Below are positions 25,404-33,422 of a stretch of DNA of 64,000 nt, piece after piece. The notes under the pieces are model-generated. The model was not told the DNA's origin. It saw nothing but the letters and a program-made list of their open reading frames with translations, and made no database searches. Both the position numbers and the translations under genes were made by a program. How positions within the stretch are numbered: the stretch's first letter is position 1; each line of letters opens with the position of its first letter. This stretch comes from Frigoribacterium sp. CG_9.8 (GTDB taxonomy: Bacteria > Actinomycetota > Actinomycetes > Actinomycetales > Microbacteriaceae): positions 1-64,000 of the forward strand of contig NZ_JADOVH010000007.1 of assembly GCF_015751965.1 (NCBI RefSeq), read 5' to 3'.

Positions 25404-28124
25404 ATGACCGGGCGTGCTGTTCCGAGTGCGGTGCGGCGCCTCTCGCGGGATCGTAGCCGAGTGATCGCGGTGGTGTTGTTGGCGGTCGTTGCGCTATCGG
25501 CCTCCGGAATCCAGAGCGCGGCCGCGATCGTGCTGCAACAGACCCTTGATGCGAACTGGCGCGGTGCTTACGAAATTCTTGTTACCGCGAAGGATGCTGC
25601 GACGGATGTCGACGGGCTGCTGCTCCCCAACTCGCTCGGGAACGCGCAACACAGTCTCACTCTCAATGACGTGGAAAAAATTCGGGCACTCGACGGGGTT
25701 GGCGTCGCGGCGCCCGTCGGCGAGGTCATAGTGCCCGGATTTAAGCTGTCAACAATAAAAATGATGCTCGCCACCGCGGCGGCTCACGCATCCGAAGCAC
25801 CGCAGGCCTTTCGGCTGACGACGACGTTCACCACCGATGACGGGTTGGGGACACGGGTCGTGTCGGAGAACAACCAGAACATCGTCATTGACCAATCCGT
25901 GGAAGCTGGTTCTTTGAAATCGGTCACCACAAAGCCTGGCGCCGCGGCACCTGCCAATGGGATCTGGGGCATCAACGGCGACAGCATCTCGCGCCCTGAC
26001 AACACCAGCTCATCGACTTGGAGTTTCGACCTGAACAGGGGCACGCCGAGCGCGACAGCGCACATCACGCTTATCGACCCCCTAGCCGAGAAGGAGCTGC
26101 TCGGCAAGGCAGGCGCATTCCTTGATCCCCTTGTGAAGTTGAAGCCATCCGGATCGACGACGTCGGCGCAGCTGCTCGACTGGGCGAATTCAACGGACAA
26201 CCGCTACGCGAAGTCTTTCCTAAGCTCACAGATTGTCATCGGAGACAGTCCCACCCAGCCAGCCGCCCCCGTGCTGATCTCTTCGCAACCGTCTACCGAT
26301 CTGACAATGCAACTCACAGTCGAGTCTTTTGGCACTGCGTCGCCTAACCCAGACTCGGACGGCTTCAACTCGCCGTATCTTCTGCCGCAGGCTCTCACCC
26401 GCGGCGACACGGGCAAACTCGTCGGTACCAGCACAAGCGATGTGAGCGCGCTGCTGAATCCTTTCGTCAGCACAGAGGCCTCGATAGCGTGGCCCGGAAC
26501 CATGCTTGACAAGACCACGCCATCTGGGTCCAGCAGCGCCTTACTGTTCCAAGCAGTGGGTGTGAGCACTCCCGGGCGTACGTCTAGAGCAGCCGGCCAA
26601 GGCTATGAACTCAGCGCGAAAGGCTTCAAAGATCCATCACCCGACTACGCGAACTGGCCGGCGAGTGCATTCGCTTTATCCAAAGACGGTGAAAAGCCTG
26701 GCTTTGAAAGCACCTATATCGGCACCAGGATGCTTGCCAACAACAAAAACAGCACTCTCGCGGTGCCCGTCGGGGACTTCTCCGACTCCTCAGCGATCAA
26801 CACGCAATCGTCACTCAGCTACGTGCCCTTAGGCGCTTATGAACCGGTCGCCTCGACAACTGACACGGGCGCGACTCTCAAACCAAACGTCACCGGATTG
26901 GGTATCGTCGGCGCTCGGACCACCGCGATCGCATCAATCTATAGCGCCGGGGCGTGGGGGCAAATAGCTCCCGTGAACGCCGTAAGAGTCCGCGTGTCCG
27001 GGATCAGCTCCTTCACCGCAGCCGCTCGATCGAAAGTGATCGCAGTGACCCAGGCAATCCAGAACTTGGGCCTGAAGGCTACGATCGCCGCCGGGTCATC
27101 ACCCACCAATGTGAAGTTAGGCGTCGCCGATTACGCATTCGGAGTGAGCAGCGTCGAGAAGACACAGAAGGTCGGGCGCCTCGGCCAACTCACGCAGCAG
27201 TGGTCTGAACTGGGCGCAGCAGCCCGGGCTGATATCGCTGTCTCCACCGCATCCCTGTCCGTACTCGGCATCGCCCTCGGGTCGACGGCGCTGCTGCTCG
27301 GCGCCGTTCAGTTCGCCTCCATCCCGCGCCGCCGCGGCCAAGCTGCCGTCATGCGTGAGATCGGCTGGACACGTGGCCATATCCGCCGTTGGATGTTCGC
27401 CGAAGAAATACCCGGGGCGCTCATCGTCCTCGCTGCCGGACTTGTGGCCGTTTCCCTGTCCGGGCTTCAGCAAGTGTCAATCCTGATCGCTGCGATCGGT
27501 GTCGCTGTTGTGGTGCTGACATCGGTGGTCGCGGTGGTTTTCGGTGCGCGAGCCGCAGCGCGTGCGGTGCGAGTCCGAGAGTCCGGCGGGCGACGGATGC
27601 TGCGTCTTCGCGGCCGCAGCACTCGCACGTTCGGACTGCGTCAAGCCCGCATCCACCTGCTCACCTCCATTACCCAGGTCGTCGCCGTGCTCATCGTCGC
27701 GCTCTCCACCGCAGGACTTGCCGATGCGTTTCTCGAAGGGCGCCGCCAGGCAGGAGCCAGTCTGCTCGCACAGTTCACCACCGGCCAGGCTGCCCTCTTT
27801 CAGGTCGTGCTCGGGACGGTCGCTCTGGCCTCCGGGATCATCCTCGCGGTACTCGCCCGTCGCCTCGATCTCGCCCGCCGCTCCCCCCAGTGGGCGGCGC
27901 TGCGGGCGATGGGCTGGACCGCACCGGAACTGCGAAGTGCCCAGCGTATGGAGGCCGCAACGGTAGCAATCCCGGCGATCCTGCTCGCCACGGCCGCAAC
28001 ATACGGCGGTGCGCAACTCCTCGGGTCAACCGCGACCATCCCACTTCTCATTACCGGAGCAGGGGCGGCGATCGTGGCGTCCCTCACTCTTCTGTTCGTC
28101 CGACGGAAGGCAACAGCGCAATGA
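25404..28124 (+). CDS. FtsX-like ABC transporter permease
   Basis: 906-residue MacB/LolE-type membrane protein: one N-terminal helix (about residues 20-42, 'VIAVVLLAVVALSASGIQSA'), a large extracytoplasmic domain (about 43-610), then a helix cluster with the FtsX core ('VLGIALGSTALLLGAVQFAS', 'AVMREIGWTRGHIRRWMFAE') and a second repeat near the C-terminus ('WAALRAMGWTAPELRSAQR'). These permeases move lipids, peptides or signals mechanically. Coupled to its ATPase by an ATGA overlap. The ATG at 25404 is chosen because upstream in-frame starts lack a ribosome site. Confidence 0.85.
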   Translation: MTGRAVPSAVRRLSRDRSRVIAVVLLAVVALSASGIQSAAAIVLQQTLDANWRGAYEILVTAKDAATDVDGLLLPNSLGNAQHSLTLNDVEKIRALDGVGVAAPVGEVIVPGFKLSTIKMMLATAAAHASEAPQAFRLTTTFTTDDGLGTRVVSENNQNIVIDQSVEAGSLKSVTTKPGAAAPANGIWGINGDSISRPDNTSSSTWSFDLNRGTPSATAHITLIDPLAEKELLGKAGAFLDPLVKLKPSGSTTSAQLLDWANSTDNRYAKSFLSSQIVIGDSPTQPAAPVLISSQPSTDLTMQLTVESFGTASPNPDSDGFNSPYLLPQALTRGDTGKLVGTSTSDVSALLNPFVSTEASIAWPGTMLDKTTPSGSSSALLFQAVGVSTPGRTSRAAGQGYELSAKGFKDPSPDYANWPASAFALSKDGEKPGFESTYIGTRMLANNKNSTLAVPVGDFSDSSAINTQSSLSYVPLGAYEPVASTTDTGATLKPNVTGLGIVGARTTAIASIYSAGAWGQIAPVNAVRVRVSGISSFTAAARSKVIAVTQAIQNLGLKATIAAGSSPTNVKLGVADYAFGVSSVEKTQKVGRLGQLTQQWSELGAAARADIAVSTASLSVLGIALGSTALLLGAVQFASIPRRRGQAAVMREIGWTRGHIRRWMFAEEIPGALIVLAAGLVAVSLSGLQQVSILIAAIGVAVVVLTSVVAVVFGARAAARAVRVRESGGRRMLRLRGRSTRTFGLRQARIHLLTSITQVVAVLIVALSTAGLADAFLEGRRQAGASLLAQFTTGQAALFQVVLGTVALASGIILAVLARRLDLARRSPQWAALRAMGWTAPELRSAQRMEAATVAIPAILLATAATYGGAQLLGSTATIPLLITGAGAAIVASLTLLFVRRKATAQ

Positions 28125-28816
28125 CCATCGAGACATCGATCGCGGCTGATGCGCTGGTTGCGGATGTCGCGGCGCTGAAACTTCGTGCCGTCACGATCCA
28201 CTACGACCGGGCAGACCAGGAGCCCCTCGCCATCATCGACGACTACAACCTCACACTTGGTGCCGGGCAGATGCACTGCCTGGCCGGCCGAAGCGGATCG
28301 GGCAAAACCAGCATCCTGCGGGTCGCCGCCGGCCTCGTACAACCGACATTCGGCGAAGTGATCTGGGCTGGTACCTCCCTCGACGGTGCCAAGGATGATG
28401 AGATCACCACGCGCCGGCGCGGCACCGTCGGCTACCTCGACCAGGGCGGGATCCTCGTGCCTCGACTCACTGCGCTGGAGAACGTGCTGCTGCCAGCGGT
28501 GCCAACCCGCCGGGCGAAGGCTCTCGTGCGCCGAGGATCCGAACTGCTTGATCGCCTCGGTGTTGCCAATCGCGCGGGAAGTTACCCGGACAAGCTCAGC
28601 GGTGGGGAACGCCAACGGGTAGCTCTCGCCCGCGCTCTGCTACTCGAGCCGGCCATCGTGATAGCAGACGAACCGACCGCAAGCCTCGACCGTGCAAGCG
28701 CGGACTCCGTCATCCAGATGCTGCGGTCCCTCGCCGACGAAGGCATCGTCGTGCTCGTGGCCGCCCACGACCAACACCTCATCGACGCCGCCGACACCCG
28801 CACCACCCTCGCCTGA
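28121..28816 (+). CDS. ABC transporter ATP-binding protein (MacB/LolD type)
   Basis: 231-residue ATPase partner of the FtsX-like permease. Walker A 'GRSGSGKTS', signature 'LSGGERQRVALARAL', Walker B 'IVIADEPTASLD' and the switch region 'VLVAAHDQHLI' are intact. The ATG overlaps the permease stop. A much longer in-frame extension upstream lies inside the permease gene and is not real. No regulator or peptide gene is adjacent, so the substrate is open. Confidence 0.92.
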   Translation: MTIETSIAADALVADVAALKLRAVTIHYDRADQEPLAIIDDYNLTLGAGQMHCLAGRSGSGKTSILRVAAGLVQPTFGEVIWAGTSLDGAKDDEITTRRRGTVGYLDQGGILVPRLTALENVLLPAVPTRRAKALVRRGSELLDRLGVANRAGSYPDKLSGGERQRVALARALLLEPAIVIADEPTASLDRASADSVIQMLRSLADEGIVVLVAAHDQHLIDAADTRTTLA

Positions 28817-28944
28817 CGCAGACCGGAACAGGCCAACCTCCGGCATCACAGCGAAGAAACTGGAAGAGAACCTGTCTCTGCCCGGCCATATTGCCCAAAG
28901 AAGGTCGCACGCCTCACGATTATTCGGAAGCCAAGCTTTCGCGG

Positions 28945-28969
28945 CCCGCAAGCGGGACCTTCACCGGGA
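28945..28969. repeat. Class 1 repeat core
   Basis: CCCGCAAGCGGGACCTTCAC then CGGGA; the inner CCCGCAAGCGGG is itself nearly palindromic. Part of the dispersed intergenic family. The surrounding gene-free stretch 28817-29049 holds nothing else. Confidence 0.5.
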
Positions 28970-29049
28970 CGTCTATCGAAAGCCAGCGTCACGGGCATCG
29001 ATGATTCACGCCTGCCATGTCATAGAAGCCACCGTCCGGCTCAACAACC

Positions 29050-29334
29050 TCAACTTGCGGAACTCTCAGTGAAGATCCTCCAAGATGCTTTACCAGCCAC
29101 GATTCTTTCGACTACATCCGAAGAAATTCCGGCACCGCTCCTGATAGTTCTCGCGCTCGCGCCGGCACTTGCGGCTTCTCGAACAAGCAAATCGAGACGT
29201 TCGCTCGCTCGTTTGCTTTCTATCAACAGGTCTTGAGTGTTTCTTGCGGCGAACTGGATAGCCTTCTTCAGATCGTCCGGAAGGGGAACATGGTTCGGCG
29301 TCTCGTTGGTTGATTCGAACGTGCGTTTATCCAT
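29050..29334 (-). CDS. Small hypothetical protein with helix-turn-helix-like end
   Basis: 94 residues, soluble and charged: 'DDLKKAIQFAARNTQDLLIE' forms a probable helix, and 'GASARTIRSGAGISSDVVER' reads like a helix-turn-helix (ARTIA-AAGIS--VV-RI). It resembles small actinobacterial proteins of unknown role. It stands alone with repeats on both sides. Confidence 0.55.
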   Translation of the reverse strand: MDKRTFESTNETPNHVPLPDDLKKAIQFAARNTQDLLIESKRASERLDLLVREAASAGASARTIRSGAGISSDVVERIVAGKASWRIFTESSAS

Positions 29335-29589
29335 GTCGGCAGAGTAGACCCTGCTCTTACGGGGTCGCGCCCTTCGAACAAATATCCCTTCTCATAGACG
29401 TGGAGTCGGCCCGCCTCATGACTTGATCGACCCGCTGAGCAGGCCGCTACTCGGCCAAGCGCCGCACTCCTCGTGCTAGTCGCCAGAGGTTGAAGCTCGC
29501 AAGCGATAAATGACTCTGCTGGAGCGAAGAACCGTTGAAAGGCTCGCCTCTGACCTTGCCATCCCATGGCGCCGGCGTACCAAAGGCCG

Positions 29590-29697
29590 ACTATAAGACG
29601 GACGACCTACGGGCGGGATTTCCAGTCGGCGCGAGAGCGCGTTCGGGACCACTTTTCGTCCGTATCGTCCGCCCGTAAGGGGAACTTTCAGCGGGGT
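29590..29697. repeat. Dispersed intergenic repeat, long class 1, copy B
   Basis: Shares with copy A the blocks GCGAGAGCGCG, GGACCACTTTTCGTCC and CCGCCCGTAAGGGGAAC. The left end is more diverged. Located in the 400-base gap between the small protein and the PadR-linked membrane gene. Confidence 0.6.
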
Positions 29698-29734
29698 AGG
29701 AATAGGCGGTAACGGATCCACCACCGTGAGGCGA

Positions 29735-31099
29735 TTACGGTGACGCCTGCTCCAGCCCTTCCTTTCCGAGCGGGCCTGCAACATTGCGTATCACTTTTAT
29801 TCCTCGGGGTCGTCGGGCCATGCTGACGGCCAGAATGACGGCCAGGAACGGAGCGATGAAAGATATCGCGGTAATCACGATGAGACCGAGCGCGGCGGCA
29901 AGCGCGACGCTGACAGCCGTGACGAGTGATGCTCGAAGTAAGGCTGGACCGGGAAGTGCCGGTGCAAGGAGCAATCCACCTGTCAAACCGGTCAGGGCTG
30001 CAGCCGGGATGAGAAGGGGCCATCCCACAGCATGGTCGATGCTGAGGGAGTAGCTGACTGCGACGCAGATCAGCGCGCCGATCGCGGCGGTGGCCGGTGC
30101 GAGTGCGACGCGCCCACGACGACTCACGAGCACCACTGCACCTGCAATGACGGTGATGATTGCGATCACTGCTCCACTGAGAATTCCGACGCGCATGGCG
30201 TCCGTGCCGTCGCCCACTGCCGGGAGCCAGGTACTCCCTATGAGGGCGAATGCGGCGCATCCAAAGCCGAGGACTGCGGCAATCGCTGCCACTGTAGCGA
30301 TACGGGTTCGCTGTCCCTGATTCAGCGCTTGGCGGTGGTAGGTGACACGCTTTGCTCTCGTAGGTCGCGTGCCAAGTTGAAAGCTGGCTACGACGAGAAC
30401 GACGGCTGCGCCGAGTAGCGGGATGGTTGGCGTCACCGACGAGAGACCAAGTGCGAGGGCGGTCGGGATCGCAAGCAATGTTGAGAGGATCGTGCGTAGG
30501 GTTTGCAAGCGAAGTGGCCGCAGGAGGCTGTGGGCTATGAGGAACAGGGCGCAGGAGCCCGAAAACCATGCACATCCGGCGAGGATGGGGAACGCATCGC
30601 TGAACCAGCTCCTCGAAGTCCCCGCGTCTGCTTCGTTGAATCCGACACCCCAAGCCGCGAGAGCAGCCCCGCCGAGGGCCCACGCTACTGCGGATGATGC
30701 GAGGGCAGCCAACGCGGATTCCGCAGCGATGCGGCCGCCGCGCAGCAGTAGCGCTCCAGCTGCGGTACTGATGAGAAACCCGCCGGCAAACTGTGCGGTG
30801 ACACGCAAGCCCGTTTGCCACGGATCATCAGCCGCAGCACCGGAGAGCAACACGATGACGGGCCCAACATTGAGCAGTAGCCCCAATGCTGCCGCGATTA
30901 TGATCACAGCAGGGCTTCCCCGTTCGGCTATGCCGTGGGCGCGCAGCGACCACACTTCTCCGACAGTGGGCCGCGAGTGCCCGAGCCTGTCTGCGTTCTC
31001 CTCCAGAGTGCCGAGGACCACCGCGGCGTTGGTTCGCTGCCATTTTGCGGGATACCAACGCAGCAAGCGCTGATAGCGTCGGCGTCGGTGGGCAGTCAT
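29735..31099 (-). CDS. Polytopic membrane protein linked to PadR
   Basis: 454 residues with about ten hydrophobic segments after a basic N-terminus ('HRRRRYQRLLRWYPAKWQR', common in actinobacterial membrane proteins encoded beside PadR regulators). No catalytic motif. The GTG/ATG start overlaps the PadR stop by four bases, so the pair is co-translated. Possibly a transport or stress-response membrane protein. An open frame in another register across 29688-30821 is a shadow. Confidence 0.78.
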   Translation of the reverse strand: MTAHRRRRYQRLLRWYPAKWQRTNAAVVLGTLEENADRLGHSRPTVGEVWSLRAHGIAERGSPAVIIIAAALGLLLNVGPVIVLLSGAAADDPWQTGLRVTAQFAGGFLISTAAGALLLRGGRIAAESALAALASSAVAWALGGAALAAWGVGFNEADAGTSRSWFSDAFPILAGCAWFSGSCALFLIAHSLLRPLRLQTLRTILSTLLAIPTALALGLSSVTPTIPLLGAAVVLVVASFQLGTRPTRAKRVTYHRQALNQGQRTRIATVAAIAAVLGFGCAAFALIGSTWLPAVGDGTDAMRVGILSGAVIAIITVIAGAVVLVSRRGRVALAPATAAIGALICVAVSYSLSIDHAVGWPLLIPAAALTGLTGGLLLAPALPGPALLRASLVTAVSVALAAALGLIVITAISFIAPFLAVILAVSMARRPRGIKVIRNVAGPLGKEGLEQASP

Positions 31100-31443
31100 A
31101 CGGTCGCCGTCAAGACAGCGGGAAATTGTTGGACGGACCTGCCACGGCTGACGTTCACTTTCGCGACCGCGGCCCGGGATGCGAGCCGGTCTGCTTCGGC
31201 AACGAGTTCATTGCGGCCTGAGTCGAGGATCTCGTAATAGCGACGCGCACGACCGTCAACAATTTCATCCCCGGCGGAACGGATGCGACCGTCACGATCA
31301 AGCCGGTCCAGTGACGCATACAGCGTTGTCACCCGCAATTTCACAGTCCCACCGCTGAGCCGCTCGACGTCGCCAAGCAGGGCATAGCCGTGCCGCTTCC
31401 CCGCAGCAAGTGCCGTCAAAATCCAAAACGTGGTCTCAGTCAT
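31096..31443 (-). CDS. PadR-family transcriptional regulator
   Basis: 115 residues from ATG at 31443: 'TETTFWILTALAAGKRHGYA' and 'LRVTTLYASLDRLDRDGRI' form the PadR winged helix, and 'GRARRYYEILDSGRNELVAE' the C-terminal wing and helix. A 37-residue upstream extension would cross its own operator, so it is excluded. It probably represses itself and the membrane gene that overlaps it. Confidence 0.9.
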   Translation of the reverse strand: MTETTFWILTALAAGKRHGYALLGDVERLSGGTVKLRVTTLYASLDRLDRDGRIRSAGDEIVDGRARRYYEILDSGRNELVAEADRLASRAAVAKVNVSRGRSVQQFPAVLTATV

Positions 31444-31450
31444 CAGTCGA

Positions 31451-31473
31451 GTATAACCATGGTGGGAATATAC
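31451..31473. promoter_or_regulatory. Candidate PadR operator
   Basis: GTATA and TATAC arms 13 bases apart, with an inner ACCATGGT palindrome, eight bases upstream of the padR ATG. PadR proteins commonly bind ATGTATA...TATACAT-like sites, so an autoregulatory role is likely. Confidence 0.5.
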
Positions 31474-31546
31474 CCGTCGTGAGTCGCCGTGCCATCCACT
31501 CTCGACGCGCTCGTCGGGCCTCTTTCGACAACTAGCTATCACCGGT

Positions 31547-31653
31547 GCCCGCAAGCCGGACGATGAGCGGGCGGCTTTCCACTGTGCTCGTCGAAGCCGA
31601 TTTCAGCGTGCATTTCGACATTGAGGCTGCCCGATAGCGGAACATGCGGCGGG
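31547..31653. repeat. Dispersed intergenic repeat, long class 1, copy C
   Basis: Begins GCCCGCAAGCCGGACGATGA (identical to copy A for the first 16 bases) and ends CTGCCCGATAGCGGAAC. The middle has GCATTTCGACA, as in copy D. It fills the gap between the BLUF and PadR genes. Confidence 0.65.
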
Positions 31654-31777
31654 CACTGTTTCCATCCATGGCAGGGGACCGCCCAAGCTCGCTCTTCGAC
31701 CCGATCGGGTCGCCGGTAGCCGAAGGGGTCGATGGGGTAGTCGAATGGTGCGCACCGCGGAGTGTGGCACCGGGTAT

Positions 31778-32200
31778 CTAGAGACTCGGCTTCCGACCAC
31801 CTGAGGTAGACACGGTTTGTGCCACCGATGTAATTCCGTCCCTTGGGGTATTTCGGCGGAGGTATGAAAGATATTGTTTCAGCCCGGGCAAGTGCGGGGT
31901 GCGAGTGTCGATGGCTGGCGGGTAGCCCATGCTCCAGTTCGGGAAATCGCGCTCAGTGATTATTTCTTCCGACAACTTCTGAACCTGTTTATGGCGCGGG
32001 TCAAGAGCTATCACCGCGAACATTGTGCGGACAGCGTCCTCGGGTCCCTCCAGCAGCTGCAGGATTTGACCGTCCCGGTAGAGCAGAACCCCGGTGATAT
32101 CGAGTCGTTGATTGTTCGCTCGCCAAATCGTCAGCGATGTCGCGAGATCACTATCTGTGTACGGGTAACTCTCCGAGCTCAGATAAACAAGCGACAACAT
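31778..32200 (-). CDS. Stand-alone BLUF-domain blue-light photoreceptor
   Basis: 140 residues, essentially one FAD-binding BLUF domain. The photochemical residues are present and offset by exactly two from cyanobacterial Slr1694: Tyr6 ('LVYLS'), Asn30 ('NNQRLDITG'), Gln48 ('GQILQLLEG'), Trp89 and Met91 ('NWSMGY'). No output domain follows, so signalling must go through a partner protein that is not obvious nearby; the PadR regulator is the next gene downstream on the same strand, behind a repeat. Confident family call, unknown target. Confidence 0.92.
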   Translation of the reverse strand: MLSLVYLSSESYPYTDSDLATSLTIWRANNQRLDITGVLLYRDGQILQLLEGPEDAVRTMFAVIALDPRHKQVQKLSEEIITERDFPNWSMGYPPAIDTRTPHLPGLKQYLSYLRRNTPRDGITSVAQTVSTSGGRKPSL

Positions 32201-33001
32201 GTGACTTCCCCTTAACCGTTTCCTAAACTATGGGCTCAGGGATCCATGATCAACACCCCCAGTTCGCGCCTGCGGCGAAGCTCGAAGGTCCTTATCCCTC
32301 CGCGAATGCGATCAAGAGCTCCGCGCCCAATCCACCCGGAAAACCGCAAGCGCTCGCGAAGCTGCTGCATTCGTCGGGTGCTGTGGCGCAGACGAGGCTC
32401 AGCTCGGATCTGCTGAGCCCTGCTGACGATCCGCGGGGTATTACTCGGTGGTTACGACCACAACTTGGCCGTCACACAGCTCGGATGTCGGTTCGTCGAT
32501 CATTCAAGTCAAACAGCTCAAAGTCGAAGCGCCGCTCGAGTAAGTCGTAACCACTAGCCCAACCAGGGGCGGACGGGCCCGCAAGCCGGACCCCCTGCGC
32601 GACGGATCCGCGGCCAGTGGGGCCGATTGTCGAGCGCGCCGTTGCTGTGTCAGAAGGGAACCCTGAGCGAAGCAGGAGCCGACACTCCTGGAGGCGCGTG
32701 GGCCAGACCAAAGAAGAATCAGGACGTGCGCCCGTCCTGACTCATGTCCGTGGGGACCACGCTCTTCAAAGTTTGGCATCCCTGGCTCGCCTGAGATTGA
32801 TTCTCATGAGAATCTCGCAAATCTGTCTTTCAGCCGAGTCCTTGGCGTGCTTGGCTCAAAGGGGGGGGGTTTCGCGATCGGCCCCTTCCTATAGCTTGAG
32901 ATCGGGTCGCGGCGCTGACTGTCGACTCCGACTGAAGGGGAACGGCTGCATGGGGGGCGTCACCGTCGGTCACGCTCGAGTTGATGGGAAAAGGGGAAAC
33001 A
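32201..33001. other. Gene-free stretch with inverted and dispersed repeats
   Basis: No convincing coding frame. It holds a perfect 11-bp inverted repeat (GTGGTTACGAC at 32448-32458, GTCGTAACCAC at 32545-32555) around 86 bases, a class 1 repeat at 32578, a related AAGGGAACC copy near 32648, and a run of nine G's near 32863 before the bacteriocin gene. Confidence 0.5.
32578..32608. repeat. Class 1 repeat left-end core
   Basis: GCCCGCAAGCCGGACCCCCT, matching the left ends of copies A and C for 15 bases. Confidence 0.55.
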
Positions 33002-33295
33002 ATGAAGGCGTTGAAAAAAACACTCTCGATCGTCCTGCTCTCCACTGCACTGGTGGCGGCAGGCGCGGGGGTAGCAAACGCACAGACTGTCTACTACAAG
33101 GGTTCCGCGATCAGCTGGGACTACGGACGCATCTGGGGCGTGACGAGCTTCTCTGACGTTCAGTCGGGCGTCTACGAGCACAGTGCCACCGCGAACACCA
33201 CCTTCTCCGGGTGGAAGAGCCCGGGGGTGAAAGCGCACGCTGAGCAGTTCGTGGGTACGGCCCAGGCGACGGCGTACTGGAACGCTCGGGGCTAG
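33002..33295 (+). CDS. Lactococcin 972-family bacteriocin precursor
   Basis: 97 residues: a Sec signal peptide ('KKTLSIVLLSTALVAAGAGV' then 'ANA') and a 70-residue mature part beginning 'QTVYYKGSAISWDYGRIWGV'. The family pattern is visible: W-YG near the start, a central 'VYEHSATANTTFSGW' that corresponds to the serine/threonine-rich Lcn972 core, and C-terminal 'ATAYWNARG'. Lcn972 blocks septum formation by binding lipid II. AGGGGA sets the ATG. The next genes are the DUF1430-type membrane protein and ATPase that accompany this family, which makes the identification strong. The killing spectrum is unknown. Confidence 0.88.
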   Translation: MKALKKTLSIVLLSTALVAAGAGVANAQTVYYKGSAISWDYGRIWGVTSFSDVQSGVYEHSATANTTFSGWKSPGVKAHAEQFVGTAQATAYWNARG

Positions 33296-33314
33296 GTCCT
33301 CCGCGCAGGAAAAT

Positions 33315-33364
33315 GTGCCTCCCACGAAGTCGCCGTCGTAAGAGGGCGGATTCGTGAGAGGCAC
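33315..33364 (+). terminator. Attenuator hairpin between bacteriocin and immunity/export genes
   Basis: Arms GTGCCTCCCACGAA and TTCGTGAGAGGCAC pair over 14 bp with one mismatch, loop 22 bases, starting 19 bases after the bacteriocin stop. It probably stabilises or partly terminates the bacteriocin mRNA so that the precursor is made in excess over the membrane proteins. Confidence 0.65.
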
Positions 33365-33422
33365 GTGCGGTATTCGCCGGCCGGTGAGGGGTCTGCGACG
33401 AGAAGGATTGACGGGGGTACGC

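Noticed and set aside
29688-30821. A 377-codon frame overlapping the PadR-linked membrane gene
   Set aside because: Same strand, shifted register, full of Arg, Ser and Cys; the membrane protein in the other frame has clear helices and an ATGA link to padR.
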